A DNA stretch of 64,000 nt from CBDCMJ01 sp965224325 (GCA_965224325.1 CBDCYT010000016.1:157107-221106); one strand, 5' to 3'; counted from the stretch's first letter, positions 33,584-44,426 are shown. Notes: generated by a model not told the origin, from the sequence alone. Numbers and translations: made by a program.

Positions 33584-34440
33584 CAGTCTGTCCGAGAAAC
33601 GCGGTAGGTGGGTGATAGAGAGTATGATGGGAGGAGGATGGAGTGCCCGGAGTTCTCAATGAGCAAGACCTACCGTCCCTACGACCCAGACCAGCAGTTA
33701 CTGCTGCCTGCAGCCCTCCAGGAATGGCTGCCGCCGGACCACCTGGCCTACTTCATCTCCGACGTGGTGGACCAGTTGGACCTCTCGGCCATCACCGCCC
33801 GCTACGAGGAGGAAAGGCGGGCGGGGCGGTCCGCCCTATCATCCCAGGATGATGGTCAAGGTGCTGCTCTACGGCTACTGCACCGGCGTGGCATCCTCAC
33901 GGCGCATCGCCCAGCGTCTCCACGAGGACATCGCCTTCCGGGTGCTGGCGGCGAACAACACGCCGGACTTCCGCACCATCTCCGACTTCCGCAAGGACCA
34001 TCTGGAGGCGTTGGGGGAGTTGTTCCTGCAGGTGCTGGAGCTGTGCCAGCAGGCAGGACTGGTGAAGCTGGGGCACGTGGCCCTGGACGGGACCAAGGTG
34101 AGGGCCAACGCATCCAGGCACAAGGCGATGAGCTACGGGCGGATGAAGGAGAAGGAAGGGCAGTTGCCGGCGGAAGTGGCAGAGTTGTTGCGGAGGGCCG
34201 GAGAGGTGGACGATGACGAGGACCGCCGCTACGGTAAAGACAAGCGCGGGGGTGAGTTGCCGGAGGAACTGGCTTTCCGGGAGAGCCGGTTGCGGAAGAT
34301 AAGGGAGGCTAAGGCAGCGCTGGAGGCCGGGGCCCTGGCAGAGGCGGGGCAGGCCGAGAGGGAAGGACGGAATCATCCCGGGGTGCCTGATGACAAGGCG
34401 CAGCGGAACTTCACCGGCCCGGACTCCCGCATCATGCCCG
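33580..34440 (+). pseudogene. IS1182-family transposase, broken copy
   Basis: Left end CTAGCAGTCTGTCCGAG and start MSKTYRPYDPDQQLLLP (ATG 33659), nearly identical to the copy at 26570. An extra four bases in the GGCGGGCGGGGCGG run (about 33818-33832) shift the frame. It resumes at MMVKVLLYGYCTGV (33849). Similarity ends at SRIMPAPG (about 34440), so the last third and the right end are missing. Confidence 0.88.
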
Positions 34441-35171
34441 CCCCCGGGAACGTATCACTAGGCCCGATGAACGGTTCGATTCTTCTCAGGTGGGCCTGAG
34501 CGTACCGAATTGAGCTTGTCTCATAAAGCTGAGTCCTCCAGCATCCTACCTTTCTGGATTCCCGCTTTCGCGGGAATGACGGGTTATTGGCGCGGATTCA
34601 ATACTGCTTTAGGCGGTTAATAATGGAAATCCGGCAGGTTGCGGACGCCCAAAATCATGAGCGGAGACTTTTGAGACGGCCTCAATTGCGAACTTTTCGA
34701 TGGGAGGTTGCGATATAGGGAAAGGCTTCTCGATCCCGAACTTGGAACGTCAGACTGCCGAGCGGCATTATGGGGGCCACGCACTAGAATATAGAAGTCG
34801 CTGTCTCCATATGAGACTTCCCGAGATCGAAAATCACGCCCCCAACCGGCGGAGCCTCTGAGCCCACAAATTGCAACTATTCCTATGGCTTCTCCCCTAA
34901 AATCGAACGGTGTGTAAGCGGCGGAGGCATGTTGGGCCACTGGGGCGGAGTAAAACTGTACCGCCTGGTGTGTTCATGTTCAGCGAAAAAGTCCGAGCTA
35001 ACTGGCCAGCATAAATGTCCGCACCACTTGTTGAGGGAAATGGCCTGCTTACGGGTGGGTCAGCAGAGGACAGGCAGGAAGGTCTTGATGCTACCTATTC
35101 TTCGTGAGGCTTGTCTTGAGTTTGGGAGGCAACTCCCTCTCTGCTACGCTTGAGCCGGTAGCTCTCGCCGT
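34441..35171. other. Non-coding stretch with MITE A4 and remnants
   Basis: 34441-34510 resembles the 3' end of a serine-recombinase gene (GGTGGGCCTnnnCGTACCG, as at 45.03 kb). Then MITE A4, then a segment that matches, inverted, the region beside MITE A5. A minus-strand frame at 34617-34940 is open but runs through the MITE. No supported gene. Confidence 0.5.
34511..34684. repeat. MITE-like element A4
   Basis: 174 bases. The ends TGAGCTTGTCTCATAAAG and (reverse) TGAGGCCGTCTCAAAAG are imperfect inverted repeats. The interior equals A3: CTGAGTCCTCCAGCATCC, CCCGCTTTCGCGGGAATGA, TTTAGGCGGTTAATAATGG and CGCCCAAAATCATGAGCGG. AT flanks both sides. Confidence 0.85.
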
Positions 35172-35543
35172 TCATATTCCTGTGCTGGTCATCTCCAGGG
35201 CGTCGACCGGTATCAGCCTCCTCGAGTGCGGGTCCACCGCCAGCATGGCGTCTTCCAAGGCCATGGCGCCGAGCAGGTTCTGCTCCCCGTCCTCTCCAAA
35301 GGTCACCGGTGTGGGGAACTCCTTCCCCTCCAGCCGGATTACCGTCCTGCCCCGGGTCCGTTCCACGCGGCTGCCGTCGGCGAGCTCGGCGGTGTAGGTG
35401 CTCTCCACCGGGACGCCCAGCCGTTCCAGCAGGTCCCTGGGGGCCTTGGTGAATGTGGCCCCGGTATCCACCAGCATCTCCACTGCTTCGAAGTGCTGGC
35501 CTAGTGGGTCAGCTATCTCCACTGTTATTCGGAAAGTTCCCAT
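35172..35543 (-). CDS. Retropepsin-like aspartic protease family protein
   Basis: 123 residues from the ATG at 35543, with AAAGGACAG upstream. The DTGAT motif (residues 26-30, in MLVDTGATFTKAPRDLLERL) followed by a beta-rich body (YTAELADGSRVERTRGR) and NLLGAMALEDAML matches small bacterial retropepsin-like proteases. These have one catalytic Asp per chain and act as dimers. The second motif would be the hydrophobic-hydrophobic-G of LLGAMAL. It is the last gene of the minus-strand run behind the restriction operon; whether it belongs to it functionally is unknown. Confidence 0.8.
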   Translation of the reverse strand: MGTFRITVEIADPLGQHFEAVEMLVDTGATFTKAPRDLLERLGVPVESTYTAELADGSRVERTRGRTVIRLEGKEFPTPVTFGEDGEQNLLGAMALEDAMLAVDPHSRRLIPVDALEMTSTGI

Positions 35544-35607
35544 TTCTGTCCTTTGCCCATGCGGGCCGCTGCCTGTGGTCATTCTAGCTGCCGCAGGCGG
35601 GCCAGAG

Positions 35608-35829
35608 CTACATCTGCGCCAGGTTCACGGCCATGTTGTAGGCGAACCAGCCGTCCCCGGTCCGGAAGCTCTGCGGCTTGGCGGCGTCGGCGGCGATGGT
35701 GGCCATCTCTGTCCAGCCGGACTGGAAGGTCTCCTGGCAGTCCCGGTGGGCGCGGGCGATGATGCCGGCCTTCCGGCTGCAGAAGGGGCAGGTGCCAGTG
35801 GCGGCGTGAAGGAGATTGGAGAGGGGCAT
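35608..35829 (-). CDS. Small zinc-finger-like protein
   Basis: 73 residues: CPFCSRKAGIIARAHRDCQE gives a Cys-x2-Cys...His-x3-Cys arrangement near the N-terminus that could bind one zinc. FQSGWTEMATIAADAA and an amphipathic end follow. It starts 35 bases after the membrane-protein gene on the same strand. Homologues with a longer C-terminus may exist, so it could be a trimmed form. Role unknown; a nucleic-acid or protein adaptor is possible. Confidence 0.6.
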   Translation of the reverse strand: MPLSNLLHAATGTCPFCSRKAGIIARAHRDCQETFQSGWTEMATIAADAAKPQSFRTGDGWFAYNMAVNLAQM

Positions 35830-35864
35830 GTGAGTTTCCTATTCCTGTATGGATGATAAGAAAG

Positions 35865-36623
35865 TCATTTATTCCCTAATGTCTCGACGGACTCGAAGAG
35901 CTTAATTGCGTAAGCATCAGCCACGACCTTGACCCACGATGGCTTTACCCAAAACAGCCAGAATATGGCGATGCCCGTGTCCGCAACTGCGACTGCAAGT
36001 CGGATCACTGCGACACTGTCCGGGTTGCGTAAAATGTCCCACCATGGTTCTGGCCAGGGCCGTCCCCATATCGTTAGTGATAGCAGCGTCCAAGAGTACA
36101 GGGCGAGCACGGCCGAGATAGGTGTCCCGAATGGGCGTAGGCCCCACAGGTTGCGTCTGAACCCGTAGTTAGCGTTTTCCGCAAAGACCAACGGGAACCT
36201 GGAGGTGTCCCGAGTAGCCTCTCTCAGTGACCTGACGACCTCTCCGTACTTTGCGTCTGCTTGTGTGGGACAAGTTTCCTCCTCTTGGTGGTCAGGAAGT
36301 GGGTAACCTGCCCATTCCTCAACTTTCTGTCGTAGTCCAGTTGGCAGCGCTAGGTCGTCGGCAGGATGGTGATGCCGGAGCAGGCGGGTTGTAGGAGACC
36401 CTCCCCAACTTTTCCAGAGATCAGGCTCTTTCTTGCGGCCTCGCTCTCGTCCTACCTGTGCTAAAACAGCAGTTCCTCCAACGGCGCCTAGGAGAGTGAA
36501 GAACGCAGTGACGAAGAATGGGTGGCTTGGGAGGAGCGCGAACATCAGGAATCCCGCCGGGAGGACGACGATTAGCGCGGGCTGAATCCGCGCTCGAAAG
36601 GTGTAAGGGTCGAAGAACTGCAT
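35865..36623 (-). CDS. Four-helix membrane protein of restriction operon
   Basis: 252 residues. Predicted transmembrane helices lie at about 14-32, 36-55, 167-187 and 205-227. A cytosolic middle domain of about 110 residues contains KSWGGSPTTRLLRHHH, AGYPLPDHQEEETCPTQADA and FAENANYGFRRNLWGLRP. The start is 26 bases after the MBL-fold gene. I do not recognise a named family, but a membrane partner beside a nuclease-like hydrolase and a restriction enzyme is a pattern common in defence operons. An effector that disturbs the membrane or an anchor for the complex are possible roles (inference). Confidence 0.75.
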   Translation of the reverse strand: MQFFDPYTFRARIQPALIVVLPAGFLMFALLPSHPFFVTAFFTLLGAVGGTAVLAQVGRERGRKKEPDLWKSWGGSPTTRLLRHHHPADDLALPTGLRQKVEEWAGYPLPDHQEEETCPTQADAKYGEVVRSLREATRDTSRFPLVFAENANYGFRRNLWGLRPFGTPISAVLALYSWTLLSLTIWGRPWPEPWWDILRNPDSVAVIRLAVAVADTGIAIFWLFWVKPSWVKVVADAYAIKLFESVETLGNK

Positions 36624-36649
36624 CTCGGGTATTACGCCCTATCTGGTGC

Positions 36650-37492
36650 TCAGTCGATTAGTACTGTAAGCGTGGGCCTCGCATTGCCGGGCGTGACTGT
36701 CACCTCAATGTGTCCATCGCTCCTCGTGGTCACGCATTTGCGTTTCTGTGTTGTTCCGTTTCGCCTGCTTACCGTCCATCCCTTGGTCACGTCGTCGTAC
36801 TTGCCCGTTACGCTGGTGCCGACGGCACGTCCGTCCGAGACGAGCGTGATCAATGGGTTAAAGTGGTCGAACAGTGGGCGGTAGAAGCCAGATTCCCGCC
36901 CGTGATGAGCCGCCACCAGTACGTCGGTGCCTGCGATAGTGCTTCTGAACGCTGGCCGTTTGAGGAGTTCTTCCCAGGAGGGCGACTCGTTGTCTCCCGG
37001 GATCAGGATTTTCACCCCGCTGTACTCCATAGTCGTGACAACGCTGTGGTTGTTGAGGTTCCCCCTTGATGACTGGGAGGGGATGAACGTCTGTATTAAG
37101 ACACCGCCGTTGTTCTTAGGCAATTCGATACTCTTCTCTAGCTCCACGTCGCTGTCGTACCTTCTTCTAACCTCAAGGTACTTTTGTGTTTTGGCCTCGG
37201 CCAGTTGGTTCGGCTTCGGGTTCCCGCCCCTGATGTCGTCCTCGGTCAGGTGCCTTGGGATCCGCAACGTCCCTGGAGATAACAGGTCAAAGTTGAGGAT
37301 GTCGTCGATGTGGTCCATGTGGGGGTGCGTGATGGTCACGTGGTCGAGTGTGTGTCCCCCACGGAGTATATGTTTCAACGGACTGAAATTGTCGTCCGCG
37401 CCTAAGTCAATGGCTATGTCCTTGCCGTTGGGAGTATTTATGTAGATCGCACTGCCATGCTCTACGTTCCACATTATGAGCTTTAAGGTCAT
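36650..37492 (-). CDS. Metallo-beta-lactamase-fold hydrolase (ComEC/Rec2 C-terminal type)
   Basis: 280 residues, no signal peptide. The metal motif is THPHMDHIDD (His56, His58, Asp60, His61). Further ligands are His149 (NNHSVV), Asp167 in ILIPGDNE and His196/His197 in VAAHHGRESG. The arrangement matches the stand-alone MBL domains related to ComEC/Rec2, several of which are nucleases or phosphodiesterases. It lies 42 bases after the restriction enzyme stop and 26 before the membrane protein, so an operon is likely. Its substrate (DNA ends, nucleotide signals) is not determined. Confidence 0.82.
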   Translation of the reverse strand: MTLKLIMWNVEHGSAIYINTPNGKDIAIDLGADDNFSPLKHILRGGHTLDHVTITHPHMDHIDDILNFDLLSPGTLRIPRHLTEDDIRGGNPKPNQLAEAKTQKYLEVRRRYDSDVELEKSIELPKNNGGVLIQTFIPSQSSRGNLNNHSVVTTMEYSGVKILIPGDNESPSWEELLKRPAFRSTIAGTDVLVAAHHGRESGFYRPLFDHFNPLITLVSDGRAVGTSVTGKYDDVTKGWTVSRRNGTTQKRKCVTTRSDGHIEVTVTPGNARPTLTVLID

Positions 37493-37534
37493 TTACCCTC
37501 TCTGTCGTGAGCCCGCTGGGATTGATGTATCCTA

Positions 37535-40500
37535 TCAGAACTTGTCGGTCTCGTCCTCGGGGTAGACTCCCAAGACTTCTACATTCTCGATTTCCTCCGC
37601 CTCATCTGCGTACTGGCCGTACCCTAGGCCGCGGACGTGGGGTTCATGGTGGAGCAGGCGGGACAGCTCGGCGGCGTCCCAGCCCATGGTCTCGGCTACC
37701 GCTTCGTCCCAGAGGCGGCGCACTTCGCACTCGCCGTCGCGGAACTGCGGCACTTCTATGTCCTTGGTGCGCTCCCAGCAGTCGGTCAGCGTCTCGCGTA
37801 TGCGGTTGTCCTTGATGTCGGGGATGCGGATGGTACGCAGACCAGCTGGCCTATATGCAGGGAAAAAGATCTTTTTCCCTGCATTCCTCATGAGCTGTAG
37901 CCGCCCAGGGGTGGAATTGAAAAACACAGCGATTGCCTTGGCCTCTTCTGCTGTTAACCCTTCTACTGGCATCCATCCACCACCTACGTGTTTCTCATCA
38001 CTTGCAACAGCTACCAAGCGAGAAGTTCTGTTATCCTGCCCTTCTGTTATCAGCAGGTATTCCCTTTTCCTCAGAAAGTTCTCTACGTCTTTGAGCCCAT
38101 ACCCCTTCTTTGGAATCCAGTATTCGTCAGGTGAGCTCCGAATTCTACTTTGACCGTCAGCTCCTTTGGACTTAACTACAGGGAAGGCATTAGGTACTTC
38201 GATGCTCCCCCGCTCGAACGGAGTGTAAATTTCTCTTCCAGTTTGGTGCGCCGACAGACCGACCTCATCTAATGACTGCAAACTGTAATCGTTAGCAAAC
38301 TGCCGCGCAGCTTCGGCTAACTCTGGGGAGCGCCAAATTGCCGGGGTCCAGTCCCCCGCTTCTATGCGCTCCGCTGACCAGTGTGATACCTCCCCCCAAC
38401 CGTCGGCTAGCTGACCGTCCGGGCAGTCAAGCAATGCTAGGTGTAGTTCAGAAACCTCGTCTTCGTTGTGGGGCATCCGGTCCAGTTGGATGAACCGGGT
38501 TGGCGGTCGGTTGCCGACGTGGCGCACAGCAATGACCATGCACTCGTCAATCTCGACATTTTGGCTTAAAGTGAACTCTCTGGGCCAGCGGCCAGTGAGC
38601 ACCGTATGGATGTGATAACGCTGAGCCAGCACTTTACGTTCGTGCTGTCCTGAAGGGTTCGTTAAAGCTATGGTGGGATGTACCATTGTCAGGATGCCAG
38701 TCGACGCTTCTAGGCATCGATCTGCAAGCGCTACGAATAGTGTTCCTAAGGCGTTCTTGTCGACAAAGTCTTCCATGTCCTTGTCGTTGCGGACCAAGAG
38801 CCGCTCTAGGTCGTCTACCCGTTTCCGCAGCGACTGCTGCGTTTCCTGAGGGAACTTCTCACCCATCTTGGAACGACCGCTGAAAGGCGGGTTCATTATG
38901 ATGATGCGGGTGTCCTTTGCCGCTACCACGGCGTCTTCTAGTCCGGCGTCGTCGCGGTGGGTCCATACGGCCTGAGACTCGATTCGGTCGTCGGTGAATC
39001 CCAGTTCGCTGTCCCTGGAGACGATGGCCCTCTGGCCTAGCAGCTCCAGTGTTCCCGCCGATACCCGCGCTGTGTTGTCGGGTTGCGGGCCGTAGGGCAT
39101 CAGGTGCAGGCCCATGCGGCGGTAGCTGATTTCCTGGTTGCCGGCGGTCAACTGCGACGCTGCTAGTTGTAGGGACACCGGGTTAATGTCAAGCCCCTTG
39201 ATGGTGTCTTCCACGGCCAGCCTTTGCAGTCCGGCGATTTCCGTCTCGCTGGCGCCCTGCTCCCTGGCACGGCGTTTCATATCGGTCAGTATGGCGGCTA
39301 GGAGCGTGCCGCTGCCGCAGGCTAGGTCAACTGTCTTGTGGGCTTCCCACGCGGCTGGGTCGCGCCAGTCGACCTCGCCGCAGGCGTCCAGCGTCAGGCG
39401 GGCGGCGATGGATGCGGCCACCGGCCGGGTGAAAAAGGCGCCGTCGCTGGCTTGGTTGCCCATGACGCGGTTGAACAAGGGGCCGGCGTGGTCGGCGCCC
39501 ATGTCTGCGTAGGTCTCGGCGATGCGTTCGGCTTCGGCGGCGATGTGGCGCAGGGCCCGCTCCAGCCCGGCGAGTCTGCCGGTGTCTTCAATGGCGTGTA
39601 TTACCTCAATAGCTGGCTCCAGTATCGCGTGGAAGTCGTGGCGTGTGATCCGCTCCCACTCGCGGCCCACGCGGCGGACTACGTTCACGTTGTTCTTCAC
39701 CGTTTCCAGGTCGCTGATACCGTTGAGCCATCCGCCTTTGGCAATGCGCTGGTGCAACATCGCGGCGTTCATCATCAGCAGGGCCGCGGTCACGCAGCCG
39801 TCGGCGGCCTTTCCCTCCTCGATTGCCTTCTGGGCCTTCTCCTCTAGGTTGTCCAGCATGAAGTGCCTGTTCAGGGTCGGGCGCAGGCCGTCTCTCTCTA
39901 GGTGGTACGCGGCCTCTTTGACGCTGGTCTCGAGGATGTTCAGGTCCCTGACAACCCGGTTGCCGGTCAGCCCCGACTTCGACAGCAGGTTCGTTGTTAT
40001 GGCCTTGCCCTGCTCGCCGAGTCCTTTTATCAGGACCATCTGCATCGCGTTGGTCTCTTCCGGAGGGCGTACCGGCTTGGGACGTTCCTGCCTGTTCCTC
40101 GGTGGTGCCGGTATCCCTGTACCCTTGTTGACCATGTCCAGGCCTTTCTGCTTGGACCTGTTCACGTCGACCGGGCCAATGCCGCCGTCGTTCTTTGCCT
40201 TTCGCCTCGCGGGGGCGTCTCGCCGTATGTCGGTGCTGCCCTCGCTTGCCTGCTTCCCTGCTACTATTTGTGTTGGCTCAGGGTGCGTTTCCCCGGTCTC
40301 GGGATCCGGTTCAGTCCAGAACTTCTCGTCTAACTTCAGGAACTCCTGGCTGTGCTTGCTCTCTCCCTTCAGGACACGCTCCACGGCTCCGGGTGCCTCT
40401 CCTGGTGGGCCTACGTGCAGTCCGTAGGTCACCCTCTGTTTCTCGTCGTCTCCGATGATAATGATGGTTGTCTCGACCTCCGGCGGTATCGGCAGATACA

Positions 40501-42588
40501 GGGTCATCAACTCGGAGAGCTTCTCCTCGATGCGCTCGTCATGGGCTCTCATCGCTACGAGTATCTGGCCTAGCTCCTGCCATCCGTCCTCTTTGTAGGA
40601 AGTGCTCAGCCACTCTTCGGGGTCCACGTTCTCCGGTATCACTATCGGGCAGATGATGTATCCGAATTCCTTCTCCGGCGCCGTCCGCATCGCACGTCCG
40701 ACAGCTTGGATAACATCAACCGGGCTCTTGCGAGCTTCTAGGAACGCCACCGAGCTCAGGGATGGCGAGTCTGTTCCTTCCCCGAATATCCCGACGTTGA
40801 TGACTGCATGTGGGTTTTCCTCTGTGGCCTCCGCGAGCTTCAGCTTTGCGGAGTCCCTGGAGCTCACGTTGTTGCTGGCGTCTAGGTGCTCCAGCTTGTA
40901 GTCCGGGGCCTTCCGCTCTTCTCCCCTCTGCGCGAGATAGTCTTGGAGCCAGTTCTTGACTATGTCCGTTTGGAGGTCCTTCGCCATATTCTTGGACTTG
41001 TCGACCCTGTTCATAAAGGCGATGGAAGACTTTACCCTTATGTCTTCTTCCTCGCCTCGGGTCGCGCCGCCCATCACCAGGGTAAAAGCCATTCCCCTCA
41101 GGAAATCGGTGGTGGTCAGCGCGTTCCGCCCCTTGCTCTGGGTTATGCCCGCGAGCGTGTTCGCTATATCCTTTTCGTTCGGCCCGCTGATGCCTACGGC
41201 AATGATCCGGTAGTCCGCCAGCCAGCCGTTGTTTACGGCTTCCACGTAGCTCTTCCGGTACAACTCCACACCGAAGACTTCCTCGTCGTCCATGCTGCGG
41301 ATGATGTAGCCGTTGTCCTTGGTGCGGTCCACCTTGCTGGTGTCGTATATCCTCGGGGTCGCGGTCTGGTAGACCCGGTAGGTCGCGGGGAACGCTTCGC
41401 TGTCGTGGCACAGGGTGAAGTCCTTGATCTTCCTTTCTTCCTCGCTGGCATTCCTAGCGCGACCCTTGCGCTTCAGGCCGGCGGTCCTGTGCGCTTCGTC
41501 AGCTACCAGCACCCTCGCTCTTACCTTGGTCTGCTTGAGCGCGTCGGCGATTCGGTGCCCGCTCTGGTAGGTGCCGAATATGACGTTCAGGGTGTCCCCG
41601 TCGTTGCCCTCTTCTATCCATCGTGCTATTTCAGCCGGGTCGGTGGTCACTCTGCCCTTGATCTCGCCGGCGCTGACGTTGGACGTATCCAGCGTCGGGT
41701 CGTCGGAGACGAACTTCATTCCCTCGTTCTTCGGGTCGTAGCCGGCGGTCTCGTCGGAGCATACCGCTAGGGCGCGTATGGTTGCCTTCGCGTGTTGCAG
41801 GTACTCGCGCCTGAGTTGGGCTACCAGCGCGATGGAGGGACAGAGGATGATGGAGAGTTCGCCCGGCGGCGTCAGCTCCTCGACGATGCGCAGGGAGATG
41901 CGGGTCTTTCCGGTGCCGCAGGGCAGGATGATCCTGCCTCGGGCTTGGCCGACGGGCAACCCGCCGCTGTCCGACTGCTCGTGCTCTCTCAGGATGCGGA
42001 CGCTCTCGGTCACGGCCTCGTTCTGCATGCAGGTCTTCGTCTGCCTGCGTTCCTCTCCGTCAGGGTTCGGCTGGCAGTGCGGGCATTCCTCGCCAGTGGA
42101 CGTGGTCTGTTGCTGGAGCAAGTCGTTGGTGATGTTGACCTGCTTTATGGGCTTCTCCCTGAGCCCCGGGGTCCGGGCGATGTTGGGACTTATGGGGTTG
42201 TCGCCGTTGGTGACCAGCCAGCGCTCTGCCCAGAAGGCATCGGCTGATGAGGATATGAACTTGTCCAGTTCGTCCTTGCTGATGCTTCCGCCGCGGCCGT
42301 GCTCGTCCAACTGGCGTGACTTGCACTGGATGGCAATGTGCTGGCCGTCGCTGCGGCGGACGGCGACGGCGTCGATGCCGACGTCTCCTCTGGTGGTGTT
42401 GGAGAACAGGGCTTCCCGTTCTGGCCACTTGCCCCAGAGGTAGCAGCTCTCGACGTCCCACTCGCTGATCAGGTGCGCAGTCAGGACGGTGATGTCTTGA
42501 AGCCATTCGCCGTCTGTCTGTTGCGGATTTTTTCCCTGGTGATGGCGACTGCGTTCTCGATGATGTCTTCAGTACCCGTCATCTGCAT
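37535..42588 (-). CDS. Type ISP-like single-chain restriction-modification enzyme (one frameshift)
   Basis: About 1,684 codons if one missing base is restored. Order of domains: an Mrr-like PD-(D/E)xK nuclease with DVGIDAVAVRR and HIAIQCKSRQ; a superfamily 2 helicase with LPCGTGKTRI (Walker A), VADEAHRT and VIQAVGRAMRT; a helical spacer; a gamma N6-adenine methylase with VDLACGSGTLLAA and IMNPPFSGRS; then a target-recognition region to the end. Length and order are those of LlaGI/LlaBIII-type ISP enzymes, which modify one strand and cut DNA after translocation. The frame is broken at a run of six A (42528-42533 as T); downstream of it 1,591 codons are open from 42310. The start at 42588 follows AAGGCGAG. 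It heads the run of minus-strand genes to 35.2 kb. Confidence 0.88.
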
Positions 42589-42719
42589 TGCTACTCGCCT
42601 TTCTGAAGGTTGAAGTCTTAGTTTGGCGAACCATACTATCTCGTCTCTCCGCGCCGTAATCGAAAGCGAGGTTTCGTAGCTTCACCGCAACTTTGCTGGA
42701 CGGGGAGGATTATATGCCA
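42589..42719. promoter_or_regulatory. Upstream region of the restriction operon
   Basis: The only non-coding space before the restriction gene on its 5' side, cut by the IS630 element at 42720. No confident -35/-10 pair was identified. The IS630 insertion may have displaced the native promoter. Confidence 0.35.
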
Positions 42720-43962
42720 ACTAAACCAAAGCCAAGGTGAAACCCGCATTTGGGTCGGCTAGAATCAGGGAGGCATAGCGTCAGGACTGGGAGCAGACTG
42801 AGTGGGGATGGTGATGGGTATGAGGGGGATAAGGCCGGACTTGGAGGGGTGGCAGTTGGACTTGGCTAGTGTGCGCAGCAGGATGTACCTAGCGCCGACA
42901 CCCCGGGAGAGAGAACGGTGGCACGCACTGTGGCTCCTGTGCCGGGGCCTGACCGCCTCGGGCACCGCCCAGGCACTGGGCCGGGATGCTCACACCATCG
43001 GCAGATGGGCCGCCGCCTTCGGCGAGGGAGGGCCTGCAGCCTTGATATTCGAGCAGACCGGGGGTTCCCCCCCGCACTTGGCGAGACGCAACAGGCGGAG
43101 TTGACGGGGGCAGTGCAGGAGTTGCCCGAGATGTCGGGCATAGAAATGGCCAACTGGAACTGGAAAGTGGTGCGGCAGTTTGTCTCGAAGCGTTTCGGCA
43201 TTGGCCTGAGCCGCAGCACTTGCCTGAACTATCTGCACCGCTTGGGGTTTGTCCTGAAGCGTCCCAAGAAGCGTCTGGTCAAGGCAGATGAGCAGAAGCG
43301 GGAGGCCTTCGTGGCGGAGTACGCCACCCTGTCGGACGAGGCGTGGCGTACGGGAGCGAAGATATTCTTCGCCGACGAGGCCCATTTCCGGGCCGATGCC
43401 GAACTGAGAGGCAAATGGGTGCTAAAGGGAGAGCCGGCCTTGGTGGACTCGACCAGCCCGAGCTATGGCGAAAAGGCCAGCTACTACTCGGCAGTGTGCC
43501 TGGAGACCGGTGAGGTGGAGTGGATGGACCTGGAGGGGAACAGCAACTCCGGAACCTCGGCTGCCTTCCTGGAGCGGTTGCGGCAGAGGCACTCCGGGCC
43601 GCTCAACGTGATTTGGGACAACGCGCCGGCGCACCGCGGCGAGGCGGTGCGTGAGTATCTGCGGACGCCGGGCTTGGGGCTGCGGCTGATGAACCTGCCG
43701 GGCTACAGCCCGGACTTCAACGCCGATGAGGCCATCTGGGGCTGGGCGAGAGAGGAAGCCACCGGAAACCTGTGCTTGGGAACCAAGGCCCTGGTAAAGG
43801 AGAGGGTCGGGAATTTCCTCTGCGGGCTGTCCATCCGGAAAGACGAGGTCAAGGGCCGCTGCCGCACCGTCCTACAATCAAAGGCCGAAGGATTTCTGCG
43901 AGAATCCCAGCCCAATCACCGATGTATTGTAAATGCACATCCCACCTTGGCTTTGGTTTAGT
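42720..43962 (+). mobile_element. IS630-family insertion sequence
   Basis: A perfect 20-bp terminal inverted repeat: ACTAAACCAAAGCCAAGGTG at 42720-42739 and its complement at 43943-43962. It contains one transposase gene with a frameshift. A TA duplication next to the ends is not obvious. Confidence 0.9.
42802..43961 (+). pseudogene. IS630-family transposase with frameshift at a C7 run
   Basis: The first frame (42802-43104) gives the helix-turn-helix region: RERERWHALWLLCRGLTASG, AQALGRDAHTIGRWAAAF. The second frame (in phase from about 43075 to 43961) gives the rest: LSRSTCLNYLHRLGFVLKRP, IFFADEAHFRAD (first Asp), VIWDNAPAHRGEAV (second Asp) and LPGYSPDFNADEAIW (third acid). The frames join at seven C (43067-43073). 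Programmed slippage is known in some IS families, so this could be natural; a sequencing indel is equally possible. Confidence 0.85.
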
Positions 43963-44007
43963 ATAGAGCGGCTAGTATGGCCGGAGCTGCGGGCCTTTCG
44001 CCCTGAC

Positions 44008-44223
44008 CTATACCGCCAGCCTGCCGTGCTGCGGGCAGAGGCAGCACTCCGGGTACTCCTGCGTCTCACCGGGTTCCGCCGCCGGCGTGGCCCGTGGCAG
44101 CCGTATGTGCATCCGCCGCATGTTGGCGGCCCTGGGCAGGGTGAAAGAGAGCTCCAGAGTACCTCCTATTACCCGCGTCTGCGGGGGAACCTTTCCCCGG
44201 GACGAACGACTCACGATGGTCAT
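44008..44223 (-). CDS. Small hypothetical protein (71 aa) in methylase remnant operon
   Basis: It begins MTIVSRSSRGKVPPQTRVIG, with a 4-base ATGA overlap with the gene before it. It ends CCLCPQHGRLAV, where a Cys-Cys-x-Cys...His cluster could bind metal. It lies just outside the IS630 right end and seems complete. The overlap is the main evidence that it is translated. Function unknown. Confidence 0.5.
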   Translation of the reverse strand: MTIVSRSSRGKVPPQTRVIGGTLELSFTLPRAANMRRMHIRLPRATPAAEPGETQEYPECCLCPQHGRLAV

Positions 44224-44426
44224 CTTTGCCTACACAAAATACGAAAGAGTTCTAACGAGCTGCAAATCGCTCCTCCCAGGCGTTGTTCATCTGTTATGAA
44301 TATTCCTGAGTCGGTGGCAGCACGGTTGAGTTCGGCCGCGGACCATTTGCCTGGTGAATTTATGATCAGCTTCAATAACTCACCCACTTTGGCGAAGTCA
44401 ATTGAGCGCATACAGTATTCAGGCAT
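44220..44426 (-). CDS. Small winged-helix-like protein (68 aa)
   Basis: MPEYCMRSIDFAKVGELLKL then INSPGKWSAAELNRAATDSG, suggesting a small helical DNA-binding domain. The ATG overlaps the stop of the methylase fragment by 8 bases and its own stop overlaps the next start by 4. These couplings suggest a real operon. It might be the start of a longer restriction-partner gene that has since been cut. Confidence 0.5.
   Translation of the reverse strand: MPEYCMRSIDFAKVGELLKLIINSPGKWSAAELNRAATDSGIFITDEQRLGGAICSSLELFRILCRQR

Noticed and set aside
34617..34940. 107-codon minus-strand frame
   Set aside because: Its last third runs through MITE A4; no ribosome site or motif. It might be a remnant but is not supportable.
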